This document shows positions 38,201 through 49,200 of a stretch of DNA of 64,000 nucleotides, one piece after another. The stretch is from Linanthus parryae (taxonomy: Eukaryota; Streptophyta; Magnoliopsida; Ericales; Polemoniaceae): positions 70,230,991 through 70,294,990 of the forward strand of contig JALGPY010000003.1 in assembly GCA_023055425.1 (NCBI GenBank), given 5' to 3'. The position numbers were made by a program, and so were the translations under genes. Positions within the stretch are counted from its first letter, which is position 1; the number at the start of each line of letters is the position of its first letter. The notes under the pieces were generated by a model. It worked only from the letters and a program-made list of their open reading frames with translations. It did no database searches and had not been told where the DNA came from.

Positions 38201-38640
38201 TGACAAGGTGTTGAAACGGTTCAACATGTAAAGAATATGGATTCTACCTATGTCACATGGAATTAGTCTTTCGAAGGCTAATTGTCATCCCAATTGATTG
38301 TGAAGGACCGTATGAATAAGATTCACGAGATACGCCATGTTATGTACTAGGAAAGATATGTCATATGGTATGACATAAAGATACCAGTCATTCCGGGTGA
38401 GTGTCACTGGATAATTGTCAAGAATATCCTTAGGTACTTGAGAAGAACTAAATGATGAATTATTGATAAATGGATGATAGGAAGAGTTTACTGTAAGGGG
38501 TTAGAGTGATGAGAACGTCCAATCTAATAAAGAAGATTTCAGATTATCGGCAAGTTTTATGTTTTTCCCTAGAGGAAGTCACTTTAACCTGGAAAGGTTC
38601 CAGGCAAGATTCAGCTGCCGATTCAATCACAGGGGACTGA
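35280..38640 (+). pseudogene. Decayed gag-pol of the 28787-53189 element
   Basis: The gag start 'atggcattaaacaaac' is followed by fragments matching gag, the integrase zinc region (around 36588-36690, with WHFRLGH and 'SRLHMDGFLDSFDF') and reverse transcriptase (around 37885-38250) of the copy at 43843-47765. Stops and frameshifts occur every few dozen codons. It ends at the GTATA target of the element inserted at 38646; the last few RNase H codons resume at 52511. Confidence 0.8.
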
Positions 38641-38645
38641 GTATA

Positions 38646-38979
38646 TGATAGAAAACCTATAACAAGGAAGAGTTATAGAAAATGAAGAAGACAAAGAATG
38701 GAATAAAAAACGATTAATCCATTAAGAAACCCTAAACGATTACAAAAGGCTTTTATAGCTAGTAATCCAAATGGCTCTAATTATGACCATTGGATGAGGT
38801 CTATGAAAGATTAACTCAGAGATGGACACATATTTTGTAAGGATTTCAAATAGGTCCAAGACTATTTCTAGTAAGACCCCTGCACTTATGCAATTTGTAT
38901 AAGAGCTCTTCACTTCTTTAATTTGCGCCTTGTCTTCTGAAGTCCTCTGCTGGTCTCACTTTAGTCCTTCAGTCTTTTA
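38646..38979 (-). repeat. 3' LTR of the 38646-52505 element
   Basis: 334 bp. By hand count it differs from the other LTR at about 25 positions (about 7.5%), all substitutions. The polypurine tract 'atttgaggaaggg' (minus strand) lies directly beside it at 38980-38992. Confidence 0.92.
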
Positions 38980-39131
38980 CCCTTCCTCAAATTGATGGGG
39001 AGTCTTCACCATGATTGTGTGTCTCAGCTTGTTGAATTGATGGATTGTGAGCCCTTTTGTGAGAATGTCTGCAACCTACTCTACACTAGACACAAAAGAA
39101 ATTTTGATCAGTTTTCTGATAGCTTTCTCCC

Positions 39132-40560
39132 TCACATAGTGATAGTCAATTTCCACATGTTTTGTTCTGGAATGAAAATGGTATTACTTGTCATAGCTAT
39201 AGCTGACTGACTATCACAAAATATGTGGGGTGCTTGAGGAATACACATGTTTAGATCTCTAAAAAGAATCTGAAGCCAAGAAATTTCTGCAATTGTGGTG
39301 GCTAAAGCTCTATACGCAGCTTCAGCTGAGGACATTGCAACTGTTGGTTGCTTTTTGGAGGACAAGTGAAGTGTATTAACTCCCAGAAAAATAACAAGCC
39401 AGTGGTGCTTCTTCTATCAGTGACATTGCCAGCCCAGTCAGCATCACTAAAGGCTTGGACTGGCAAATGTCCTTTTTGATATGGACGACATGAGAAAGAG
39501 TGCCTTGTAAAAATCTCAAAACTCTTTTTGTAGTAATAAGATGAATATCAGTTGGTGCATGCATAAACTTGCAAAGATGATTCACTGTGTAGCATATATC
39601 AGGTCTGGTGAATGTAAGATATTGTAAAGTTCCTATCAGCTGTCAAAAGACAGTAGCATCATGTAGGGGGCACCTTCTTGAGAATGATACTTTGCACCAG
39701 AGGCCAGAGGTGTGGGACAGGGTTTGCAGGTGGTTATATTGTATCTAGCAAGTAAGGCCTTGACATACTTGGTTTGATAAAAATATGCCACGAGAAGTTC
39801 TTTTAATTCGCAAACCCAGAAGATATGTAAATGGCCCAAATTTAGTCATAGCAAACTCAGTATGAAGCCTTTGGATAATAAGTGATGTATTTGTGATTAC
39901 TACCAGTTAAAATGATATCATCAACATACAATAGAAGGAAAGTAATGCAATTACCGGAGTGTCCGATAAAAAGATATGAATGTGCACCTGAAGCCTGGAA
40001 TCCAAGAGACTGTATGTAGTATGTGAATCTCTCAAAAGCAGCTCTTGGAGCTTGTTTGAGACCATAGATAGATTTTTTCAATTTGCAAACAAAGTGTGGA
40101 TATTTCTTGTTCATAAAACATTGAGGTTGAGACATAAACATAGTTTCTCTTAAGTGTCCATGAAGAAAAGCATTTTTAACATCTAACTAGTGGAGTGGCC
40201 AATTGAAACTTGTAGCCAAACAAAGAATAAATCTAACATTAGTGTGTTTAATAACAGGAGAGAAATTTTCATCATAATCAATTCCAGTTGTTTGATGAAA
40301 ACCTTTAGCAACAAGTCTAGCTTTGTATCTACAAAAAGAGTCATCTGGGCTGTATTTGGTTTTAGGAACCCATTTATTTCTAACAACATTAGCAAAATGT
40401 GGTGGTTTAACCAGATTCCAAGTTTGTTGATTTGTCAAACTATTAAATTCATCAATCATGGCTTGTTGCCATTGAGGATGTTTGACAGCTTCGGAAAAGG
40501 TTGTTGGACCTTTTGTAGAAGTAATAACACAAAAACCTAATTTCCTTTTAAAAATACATG
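39132..40560 (-). pseudogene. Reverse transcriptase-RNase H remnant of the 38646-52505 element
   Basis: Minus-strand fragments in order: the RT start with 'NKWVPKTKYSPD' and '[20 protein letters not shown]' (40187-40560), the RT centre with '[18 protein letters not shown]' and 'LLLYVDDIILTGSN' (39857-40141), and RNase H with 'SSKKQPTVAMSSAEAAYRA' (39132-39365). Frameshifts and stops separate them. The upstream half of the polyprotein lies on the far side of the element inserted at 40566. Confidence 0.88.
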
Positions 40561-40565
40561 ATTTG

Positions 40566-41974
40566 TGTTGGAATAGATGCCCTAGAGGCAATATAGTTTA
40601 GTATGAACAATAATTGGCTAGAATATTCATTGTATTATTTATGGAGATATTTAATATAATGAATTCCTTAGATTTACAATCCTGTTGTTTATCTTAAATA
40701 TTCCTAGTCAATTATACTGATTAACAGAACAATCATCTATAGACTAGTATGGGGTAGGATTGATATGGAGATATCACGATCCAACACATGGGTATGCATT
40801 AGGGGTAATTGCATACTGCATTGACCCATCTACGAGAAGGCTACATACAAGATATTTAAAGTCACAAATGCTTCTCGCGGTGACAATGGTATTTTCATCT
40901 TTAAACTTAAAGTCACTAGATCATCTAGTTGTGGAATATTGTGTTTTCGTAACGTCAAACGCTACACCGTGACTGGGTAGCCATAAAGGCGTGTATCGGA
41001 CCCAATATGAAGCAAGCTTAGAGATCGTAGTGATGTAGATAGAATTTGTCCCTCCCATATAACAGGAGCATATATCAGCGGCCACTTGAGGTATATTGTT
41101 TATGGAATGTCTAGCCAGACTAAGATAAATCAATATGGGATATCGATGTTATCTGCATGGATAAGGCTATTCCCAGGATCGAGAAACTATGGATTGGATA
41201 TACGAGTGTGACTTGTATGTCTCGTGTCAGCTTTGGATATAGAGACAAAGGGATGAGACAATACTTGCACAAAGTTTGTCGGATGACTATTTCTATTAGT
41301 TACGTGGAATGGATGTGTTGCTAGACACCGCTCCATGTTAGTAAATAGTTACTACCAACTAAGTAGAAACCTATGGGATCACAAGCCATATGGATTGAAC
41401 TAGACTTGGGAATTAATTAATTTGAATAATTAATTAGAAGGATCAAAGTGCAACAACTTGCTAACTTAGTAGGACTAATATGCAAGAGAGACTAATCCGA
41501 ACTTGAGTAGGATTAGCAGAAGGCCGTAAACAAGGAGTTGTTGGAATATATAAAGGATGCTCTTAGCTTCCTTCCTAAAACAACTAATCCTCATAACATT
41601 AATTGAGTAGGAGAGAATGCAGGGAGAGAGCAAGACACAAGGAGGCAGAACCGACCACCTTGGTCCGCCCCCTACCCGTCGCCCACAAAGAGGAAGCCGA
41701 ACCTCCTCTTGGTCCTCCGTTGCGTGATTTCTTCGTCCTCTTCCACCGTTCTTAGCTAGCACAAGGAGTTGGAAGATCTAGATATCAATCCTAGGCGTGG
41801 ATCAACTGTAGAGACTTGAACTATTCACGTTTGAAGTCATCACAGGAGAACCCTACGGTACTTGTTATGAATCATTTACTATCGTTATGAAGTCTCTTCA
41901 TGTTATCCTTGGAGGGTCTTGTGCGGATATTTTATTATTTAATTCCGCTTTGTAATCCGTTACAAAACCCTACA
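40566..41974 (+). repeat. 5' LTR of the 40566-49195 element
   Basis: About 1.41 kb, starting 'tgttggaatagatgcc' and ending 'aaaaccctaca'. The TATA word TATATAAAG lies at 41547-41555, in the same place as in the other family LTRs. Confidence 0.92.
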
Positions 41975-41975
41975 G

Positions 41976-41988
41976 TGGTATCAAAGCC
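41976..41988 (+). other. Primer-binding site of the 40566-49195 element
   Basis: 'tggtatcaaagcc' lies one base after the LTR. It has one G-to-A change from the usual site, which matches a mutation acquired after insertion. Confidence 0.88.
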
Positions 41989-43842
41989 ACATCTCGTAGA
42001 GCATAACATAGTTTATGTGTTACGATTCATGTCTTTTACACTATAATTGTTAGATTATCGCGTAAAACGGACAAATTAAGTATATTAGATGCATGTTGAA
42101 AGGATTCAACCAAACAAGAACTAATATTACATGATATGTAGGAATTAGTGAGTTTGAGAAATTTTAGGATCTTAGATCTAGGGTTTTGGCACAAATTGTT
42201 AAGGAGTTTCCAATTTGGAAACGATTTGGACTTGGGGAACAAGCAATAAAATGTTTTGGAAACAACTACCATAGAGGATTGACCCCTAGGGACCGCCCCC
42301 TAGGCTTCCTTGCCACCCAAGCCAAAGGGGCTGAAGGCCTAGGCGGTTCGGCCGACCCCACGGGTTGGTCCGACTGGCCTAGGATCGGCCCGGGCGGCTC
42401 CAAGGGGTTCGTCCACTGTTTTGGTTGGGCCTCTTGGATTGTTTTGACCCTAGTAATCCTAAAATCAATTAAAATTGACCAAGCGCGTTAAAATTGGATT
42501 TTAACTGTTTATGTGAAATTCGTATGGTGATTGGATATGGCCTTAGATGTGGTTTGTTGTGAATGTTTAATATTTGTGGTTTGTTTACAGTGTGCGAGCT
42601 GATCAATTTGATGTAATAATTAATTGGGGTTTACAACCTGCGAGCCGGTATTTTTCTCAACTTGTGAGATTTATTTATTTAGTTTAGATGCTAGCTAGTA
42701 CTACCTCCGTTTCTTCTCTATCACACCGGTGTGACTTTTTGAGTCGTATCTTGGTCACTTTGACCGGGTGATTTGGATAGCAAAACGATGCGATTTTTCG
42801 ATAACTTTTTCACCGTGTTATAGAGCAACTTTTACTCTATATCGCCATGAAAAAATTATCAAAAAATCACATCGTTTTGCTACACTAATCACCGGGTCAA
42901 AGTGACCCAGTGAATAGTGAAAAAAATCAAAATGGTGTGATAGATAAGAAACGGAGGCAGTACTAAATAGAATAGATAGCCAAGATTGAAGAAAATAAGT
43001 CCAAAGAATTAAAGGAGCCACAACATGGAGCCTGGAGCATTCCACAAGGCTATGAAGGATGGACCAAAAGATGGAGGCACATGGAGATGAGCTTGCTATT
43101 TTTTAGGGGTCATAGATATTCTCATTGGCTTGGGAATATCTTAGTCTAGGAGGCCATATCCATATCACGTTAATTTTCTTTTGTGGATGTTTACTTTATT
43201 GTCTTATTATTGTTGTTGGTGTTTGGATGATGCATGCAATTTAATAATAAAATAATTAACAACCCGAATCTTTTATTTTGAGTCTTGCCCAACTGAAATA
43301 AGTAGATCAGTTTATATGGATCAACAAAGTAATTAAAAAATGAAATATTACGTTTGCCTTCTCGTTACTCAAACACTCATCACAAATCGATTAATCAAGT
43401 TCGTGCGTGCCAAAGCAAGGCGGCTTGATTCATCATTATGTGGTGCGATGGCACATATAATGTGCAATTGTTGGAGTAAGAGGTTGGACGTAACTAGGTA
43501 ATTTTAATAAGGATTAAAAGCCTAGAGGCACCAATTCGGATTATCTATATGATAATAAAGAGTTATTTTCCCAATTGAACCAACAGCTGCATGGGATGCA
43601 ATTGGAATTGTTCCTACCTAAATAACTAACTTTTGGGTGACTTGCCAAAGCAAGCTCAAAATAAAGTGAAATATGGATATTGGCCCACTAGAAAATATAA
43701 TGATATTTTCTGCATTAATATCTTGAGGGTTATTAATCCATTGAATAATAGTGGGAACTTTATTTAATAATGTAGCCATTATTAAATATATTAAATCGTT
43801 CACAAATACTAAAAGTTGCATATTTCCTTTTGTAGAATACCA
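41989..43842 (+). other. Leader of the 40566-49195 element
   Basis: Non-coding leader between primer-binding site and gag. It includes a GC-rich block (about 42280-42420) that is shared in position with 25150-25350 (antisense) and 33900-34100 of the related elements. The Stowaway-like MITE is inserted at 42701-42960. Confidence 0.75.
42701..42960. mobile_element. Stowaway-like MITE, innermost insertion
   Basis: The ends 'ctacctccgtttcttctc' and 'agaaacggaggcag' are inverted repeats flanked by TA on each side (42699-42700 and 42961-42962), the hallmark of Stowaway/Tc1-mariner MITEs. The 260-bp element is largely self-complementary: 'gatagcaaaacgatgcgat' near 42775 pairs with 'atcacatcgttttgct' near 42865. 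Confidence 0.88.
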
Positions 43843-46800
43843 ATGGCAAACAGCTCATCGTGTTCAACACACTCCCTACGCTATGTCTTTGAGAAGGACA
43901 AGATTTTTGGAACCAACTTTCTAGACTGGTACGGAAACTTGAGAATCGTTCTCAAGCAAGAAAAGAAACTGTACGCTCAAGAGGATCAAGTTCCTGAATG
44001 TCCGGAAAACAATACTCTTGCAGCCCTAAAGGCGTATCAAAAGCGTTTTGATGATGCTAATGATGTGGCATTCCTAATACTTTTCACAATGTCCTCTGAG
44101 CTTCATAAGCAACATGAGAACATGAATGCAGTCGATATGATCAAACACTTGAAGCAGCTCTTCCAAGGGCAGGCTAGGGTTGAGTGGTATGAAGTTTCCA
44201 AGGCATTATTCAAATGTCATCTGGCAGAGGGAAACCCTGTGGGACCTCATGTACTCCGTATGATCGGGTACTTGGAGAATCTCGCAGGTCTAGGGTTTCC
44301 GGTAGGTCAAGAGTTGGCCACAGATCCCGTGTTGTAATTGTTGCCTGCGAGTTGTGGACAGTTCATCATGAACTATAACATGAACGAGATCGTGAAACAA
44401 CTGCCGGATTTACTCAATATGTTGTGGAAAGATGAACAAAGTATCAACAAGGGTAAGGGAAAATCCATAATGATGGTTCATAAAGGAAAGGGCAAAAGGT
44501 TTGCCTCTACCTCCAAGGGAAAGGGAAAAGCAGTTTCCAAACCCAAGGAACATGCCCTTAAGCCTGTTGGTGGTATTTCCAAAGGTGTGACTAAATATGA
44601 GTGTCACTACTGCAGTCAGCCCGGACACTGGAGGAGGAACTGCCCAAAAAATATGGAGGATACAAGGCTTGGAATAGTGATTCCACCACCACCATGTATT
44701 TTTGTTAGAGATGTCAACTTAACTGTATATTCATCGTAGGTATTGGATACTGGATGTGGATCTCACATTTGTCGAAATATGCAGGATCTAAAGAGAAGTA
44801 GAAGATTGGCTAAAGGGGAGATAGACCTGCACGTTGGGAATGGAACAAGAGTTGCTGCATTGGCCGTAGGCGTGTACGAGCTGTCTCTGCCTTCAGGATT
44901 AGTTTTAGAATTAAATAATTTCTATTTTGTGCCTGCTATGAGCAGAAACATTATTTCTATTTCTTGTTTGGGCAAGGATGGTTTTACTATTTCAATAAAG
45001 AACAATTATTGTTTCATTTATTTTGATAGTATTCACTATTGTAGTGGGCAATTATTAAATGGATTATATATCATTTATCTAAGCTATCATTTCTATAACA
45101 TTAATACCAATAGGATTAAAATGAATGATTTTAATCATGCTTATCTATGGCACTGTCGTTTAGGCCATATAAACGAGAAACGTGTATCTAGACTCCATAA
45201 GGATGGATTCCTAGACTCATTTGATTTTGAATCATATGAGACAAGTGAGGCTTGTTTATTGGGAAAAATGACAAATTCCCCTTTCAATAAGAAAGGTGAG
45301 AGGACTCGTGCATACTGATGTATGTGGGCCATTTGCCACACCAGACAGGGGTGGTTACATCAGCTTCATCACGTTTACTGACGATTTCACTAGATATGGA
45401 TTTGTATGCCTTATGAAGGCCAAATCCGAGTCCTTTGAAAAGTTCAAAAAATTCAGGAATGAAGTAGAGAAGCAGCTTGGCAAAAGTATCAAGACTCTAT
45501 GATCGGGTCGTGGAGGTGAATACTTGAGCCAAGAGTTTGACGACTATCTTAGAGAGTGTGGGATATTGTCCCAACTCACTCCACCCGGATCGCCACAGTG
45601 GAATGGCATGTCCGATAGGAGGAATCGAACTCTATTGCATCTGGTTCGATCTATCATGTATCAAACTGATCTTCCATTATCATTTTGGGGCTACACTCTA
45701 TTGAGTGCAGGTTTCACCATTAACCGTGTTCCATCTAAATCAGTTATGAAGACGCCACATGAGATGTGGAATGGGAGTCGTCCCACGGTGTCGTTCATGA
45801 AGATTTGGGGCTGCGATATCTATGTAAAGAGTTTACAAGCTAGGGCCTAAGTCGGACAAATGAAAGTTTGTGGGATATTCTAAGGAAACTAAGGGATATT
45901 ACTTCTACAATACAACTGAGAATAAAGTGTTTGTTGCTCGGTCCGGCGTGTTTCTAGAAAGAGAGTTTGTCTCTAAAGAAGAAAGTGGGAGGACTGTAGA
46001 ACTTGAAGAAGTTCAAGAACCACAAAGCATTGATCCTACTATGGAACATGAGCATGAACCACAAGAGGTTGTGGAGCAGCCTTTTCAAGTAACACAAGAA
46101 CTTCATAGGTCGAGTAGCGTGCACCAGGAGCCAAAGAGGTATGGACTTCTCGTGACTGAGTCTGGTGACACGTTGCTCATAGATGATGAGCCTACTACCT
46201 ATGGAGAGGGCATAAAAGGGCCGGACTCTCAGAAGTGGCTTGAGGCCATGATATCCGAGATGGAATCCATGTATACCAACAACGTACGGACTTTGGTGGA
46301 ACCACCCGAAGGGGCTCAGCCCGTTGGGTGCAAGTGGGTCTTCAAGAAGAAGATCGACATGGATGGTAATGTGATTAACTATAAGGGCCGATTGGTGGTT
46401 AAAGAATTCCGACATATTCATGGTATAGACTATGATGAAACCTTTTCTCCAGTCGCAAAGATAAAATCCATCTGAATCTTACTTGCTATTGCAGCTTACT
46501 ATGACTATGAGATTTGAGAGATGGATGTCAAAACAGCATTGCTGTATGGGAATCTCCTCGAGGACGTGTACGTGACACACTGAGGGTTTTAAAGATCCAA
46601 AGCAAGCCAACAAAGTCTGTATATTGCAACGATCCATTTATGGATTGAAGCAAGCTTCTAGGAGTTGGAATCGACGTTTTTATGAAGTAGTCAAAGAGTT
46701 TGGCTTCATCATAAATGAAGATGAATCTTGTGTCTACAAGAAGGTTAGTGGGAGCTCCGTTGATTTTCTGGTCTTGTATGTGGATGACATACTACTCATT

Positions 46801-47765
46801 GGAAACGACATTCCTATGTTGCAATCTGTTAAAGATTGGCTAGGAAAGTGTATCTCAATGAAAGACTTAGGTGAAGCAGCTTATATACTCGGTATCAAGA
46901 TCGATAGAGATAGATCTAGGAAGCTGCTCGGCCTAAGTAAAATTACATATATAGACAAGGTGTTGAAACGCTTCAACATGCAATATTGCAACAAGGGATT
47001 CTTGCCCATATCGCATGGAATCACCCTTTCGAAGGGTGATTGTACTTCCAATTAGAACGAGAAGGAACACATGATTAGGGTTCCATATGGCTCGCCCATA
47101 GGATCCATCATGTACGCCATGTTATGTACTAGACCATATGTATCATGCGCGTTGAGTATGACAAGCAGATACCAGTCCAATCCAGGTGAGAGTCACTGAA
47201 TGCAGTCAAGAACATCCTAAAGTACTTGAGAATAACTAAGGATGCGTTCTTGATATTTGGAGGTGAGGAAGAGTTGAGTGTAAGGTTTTACACGGATGCA
47301 AGCTTCCAAACTGGCAGAGATGATTTCAGATCGCAATCGGGATTTGTGTTTTGCCTAAATGGAGCAGCGGTGAGCTGGAAAAATTTCAAGCAAGAGACGG
47401 TGGCTGATTCTATAGCTGAGGCTAAGTACATTGCTGCGAATGGCGCAACAAAGGAGGCTATTTGGATTAGGAATTTCATCACTGAGCATGGTGTGGTTCC
47501 TAGCATTGTGGATCCAATATATTTGTATTGTGACAAAACTGGAGCGATCGCACAATCAAAAGAACACATGTCACACCAGAAATCCAAGCACGTACTGAGG
47601 AAGTTCCATCTCATTCGAGATATTATCGATAGAGGGGATGTTCAGATATGCAAGATTCCTACATATGAGAATCTTTCAGATCCACTTACAAAGCCGCTTG
47701 TTCAGCGCAAGCATGAAAGGTACACTAGGAGCATTGACATACGAGATGAACCATATTGGCTCTAG
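43843..47765 (+). pseudogene. Gag-pol polyprotein of the 40566-49195 element, broken
   Basis: The domains lie in canonical Copia order, but several stops or frameshifts break the frame. Gag starts at 43843, with the zinc knuckle CHYCSQPGHWRRNC near 44600-44645. Protease has DTGCGSH (44745). Integrase has an HHCC region around WHCRLGH (about 45150), and the core with HTDVCGPFAT and the 'GRGGEYLSQEF' region near 45300-45600. Reverse transcriptase includes 'GCKWVFKKKIDMDG' and LYVDDILLIGND near 46775. RNase H has FYTDASF, 'SIAEAKYIAA' and YCDKTGAIA. Interruptions lie near 44336, 44739, 45290-45300, 45500, 45850, 46475-46600 and 47055-47230. It encodes no functional polyprotein as it stands. Confidence 0.9.
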
Positions 47766-47768
47766 TGC

Positions 47769-47779
47769 AAGTGGGAGAC
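47769..47779 (+). other. Polypurine tract of the 40566-49195 element
   Basis: 'aagtgggagac' lies directly before the 3' LTR. It is identical to the tract of the two related elements. Confidence 0.88.
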
Positions 47780-49195
47780 GATTGGAATAGATTCCCTAGA
47801 GGCAATCTAGTTTAGTATGAACAATAGTTGGCTAGAATATTCATTGTATTACTCATAAAGATATTAAATATAATCAAGTCCTTAGATTTACGATCAGGTT
47901 GTTTATCTTAAATATCACTAGTAAATTATAACAATTAACATGACAATCATCTATTTTCTAGTATGGGGTTGGATTGATATGGAGATATCATGATCCAACA
48001 CATGGGTATGCATTAGGGATAATGGCATACTGGATTGACCCATCTCCAAGAAGGCTACATACTAGTTATGTAAAGTCACAAGTGCTTCTCGCGGTGACAA
48101 CGGTATTGTCATCCTTAGACTTGAAGTCACTAGATCATCTAGTTGTGGAATATTGTGTTTTGGTAGCTTCAAATGCTACACCGTGACTGGGTAGCCATAA
48201 AGGCGTGTATCAGACCCAATATGAAGCAAGCAGAGAGATCGTAGTGAGGTAGATAGAATTTTTCCCTCCCCCATAACGGGAGCAAATATCTGCGGCCACT
48301 CGATGGATAGTGCTTTTGGAATGTCTGGCCAGACTCAGATAAATCAATTAGGGATATTGATGTTATCTGCATGGGTAAGGCTATTCCCAGGATCGAGAAA
48401 CTATCGATTGGATATATGAGTGTGACTTGTATGTCTCCTGTCCAATCCGGATATAGAGACAAAGGGATGACAATACTTGCACAAGGTTTGTCGGATGACT
48501 ATTTCTATTAGTTGGGTGGAATGGGTGTGTTGCTAGACACCGCTCCATGTTAATAAATAGTTACTACCAACTAAGTAGAAACATATGGGGTCACACGCCA
48601 TATGGATTGAACTAGACTTGGGAATTAATTAATAGGATTAATTAATTAGAATGATCAAAGTGCAACAACTTGCTAACTTAGTAGGACTAATATGCAAGAG
48701 GGACTAATCCGAACTTCAGTAGAATTAGGAGAGGGCATTTATGTAGTAAACAAGGAGTTGTTGGAATATATAAAGGATGCTCCTAGCTTCCTTCCTAATA
48801 AAAACTAATGCTCATAACATTACTTGAGTAGGAGAGAATGCAAGGAGAGAGCAAGACACAAGGAGGCCGAACCGACCCCCTAGGTCGGCCCCCTACCCGT
48901 CGCCCACAAAGGGAGGCCGAACCTCCTCTTGGTCCTCCGTTGCGTGATTTATTCTTCCTCTTCCACCATTCCTAGCTAGCGCAAGGATTTAGAAGACCTA
49001 GATCTCAATCCTATGCGTGGATCAACCGTAGAGACGTGACACAATTCACGTTTGAAGTCATCAGAGGAGAACCCTATGGTACTTGTTATGAATCATTTAC
49101 TATCGTTATGAATTATCTTCCTGTGATCCTTGGAGAGTCTTGTGCGGATATTTTATTGTTTAATTCTGTTGCGTAATTCTTTACAAAACCCTACA
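47780..49195 (+). repeat. 3' LTR of the 40566-49195 element
   Basis: About 1.42 kb. The first two bases are GA instead of the TG in the 5' LTR, and many substitutions follow, most densely in the first 215 bp. A TATA word lies at 48777-48785. Confidence 0.9.
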
Positions 49196-49200
49196 ATTTG

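Larger units (their letters stand above)
40566..49195 (+). mobile_element. Angela-type Copia element nested inside the short-LTR Copia
   Basis: A perfect ATTTG duplication (40561-40565 and 49196-49200) flanks LTRs 40566-41974 and 47780-49195. The primer-binding site, polypurine tract and an almost continuous gag-pol (43843-47765) are in the usual order on the plus strand. It is the best-preserved Angela-type copy in the window but is broken by several stops and frameshifts. The LTRs differ at about 11% of the first 570 aligned positions by hand count. A Stowaway-like MITE sits in its leader. Confidence 0.92.
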
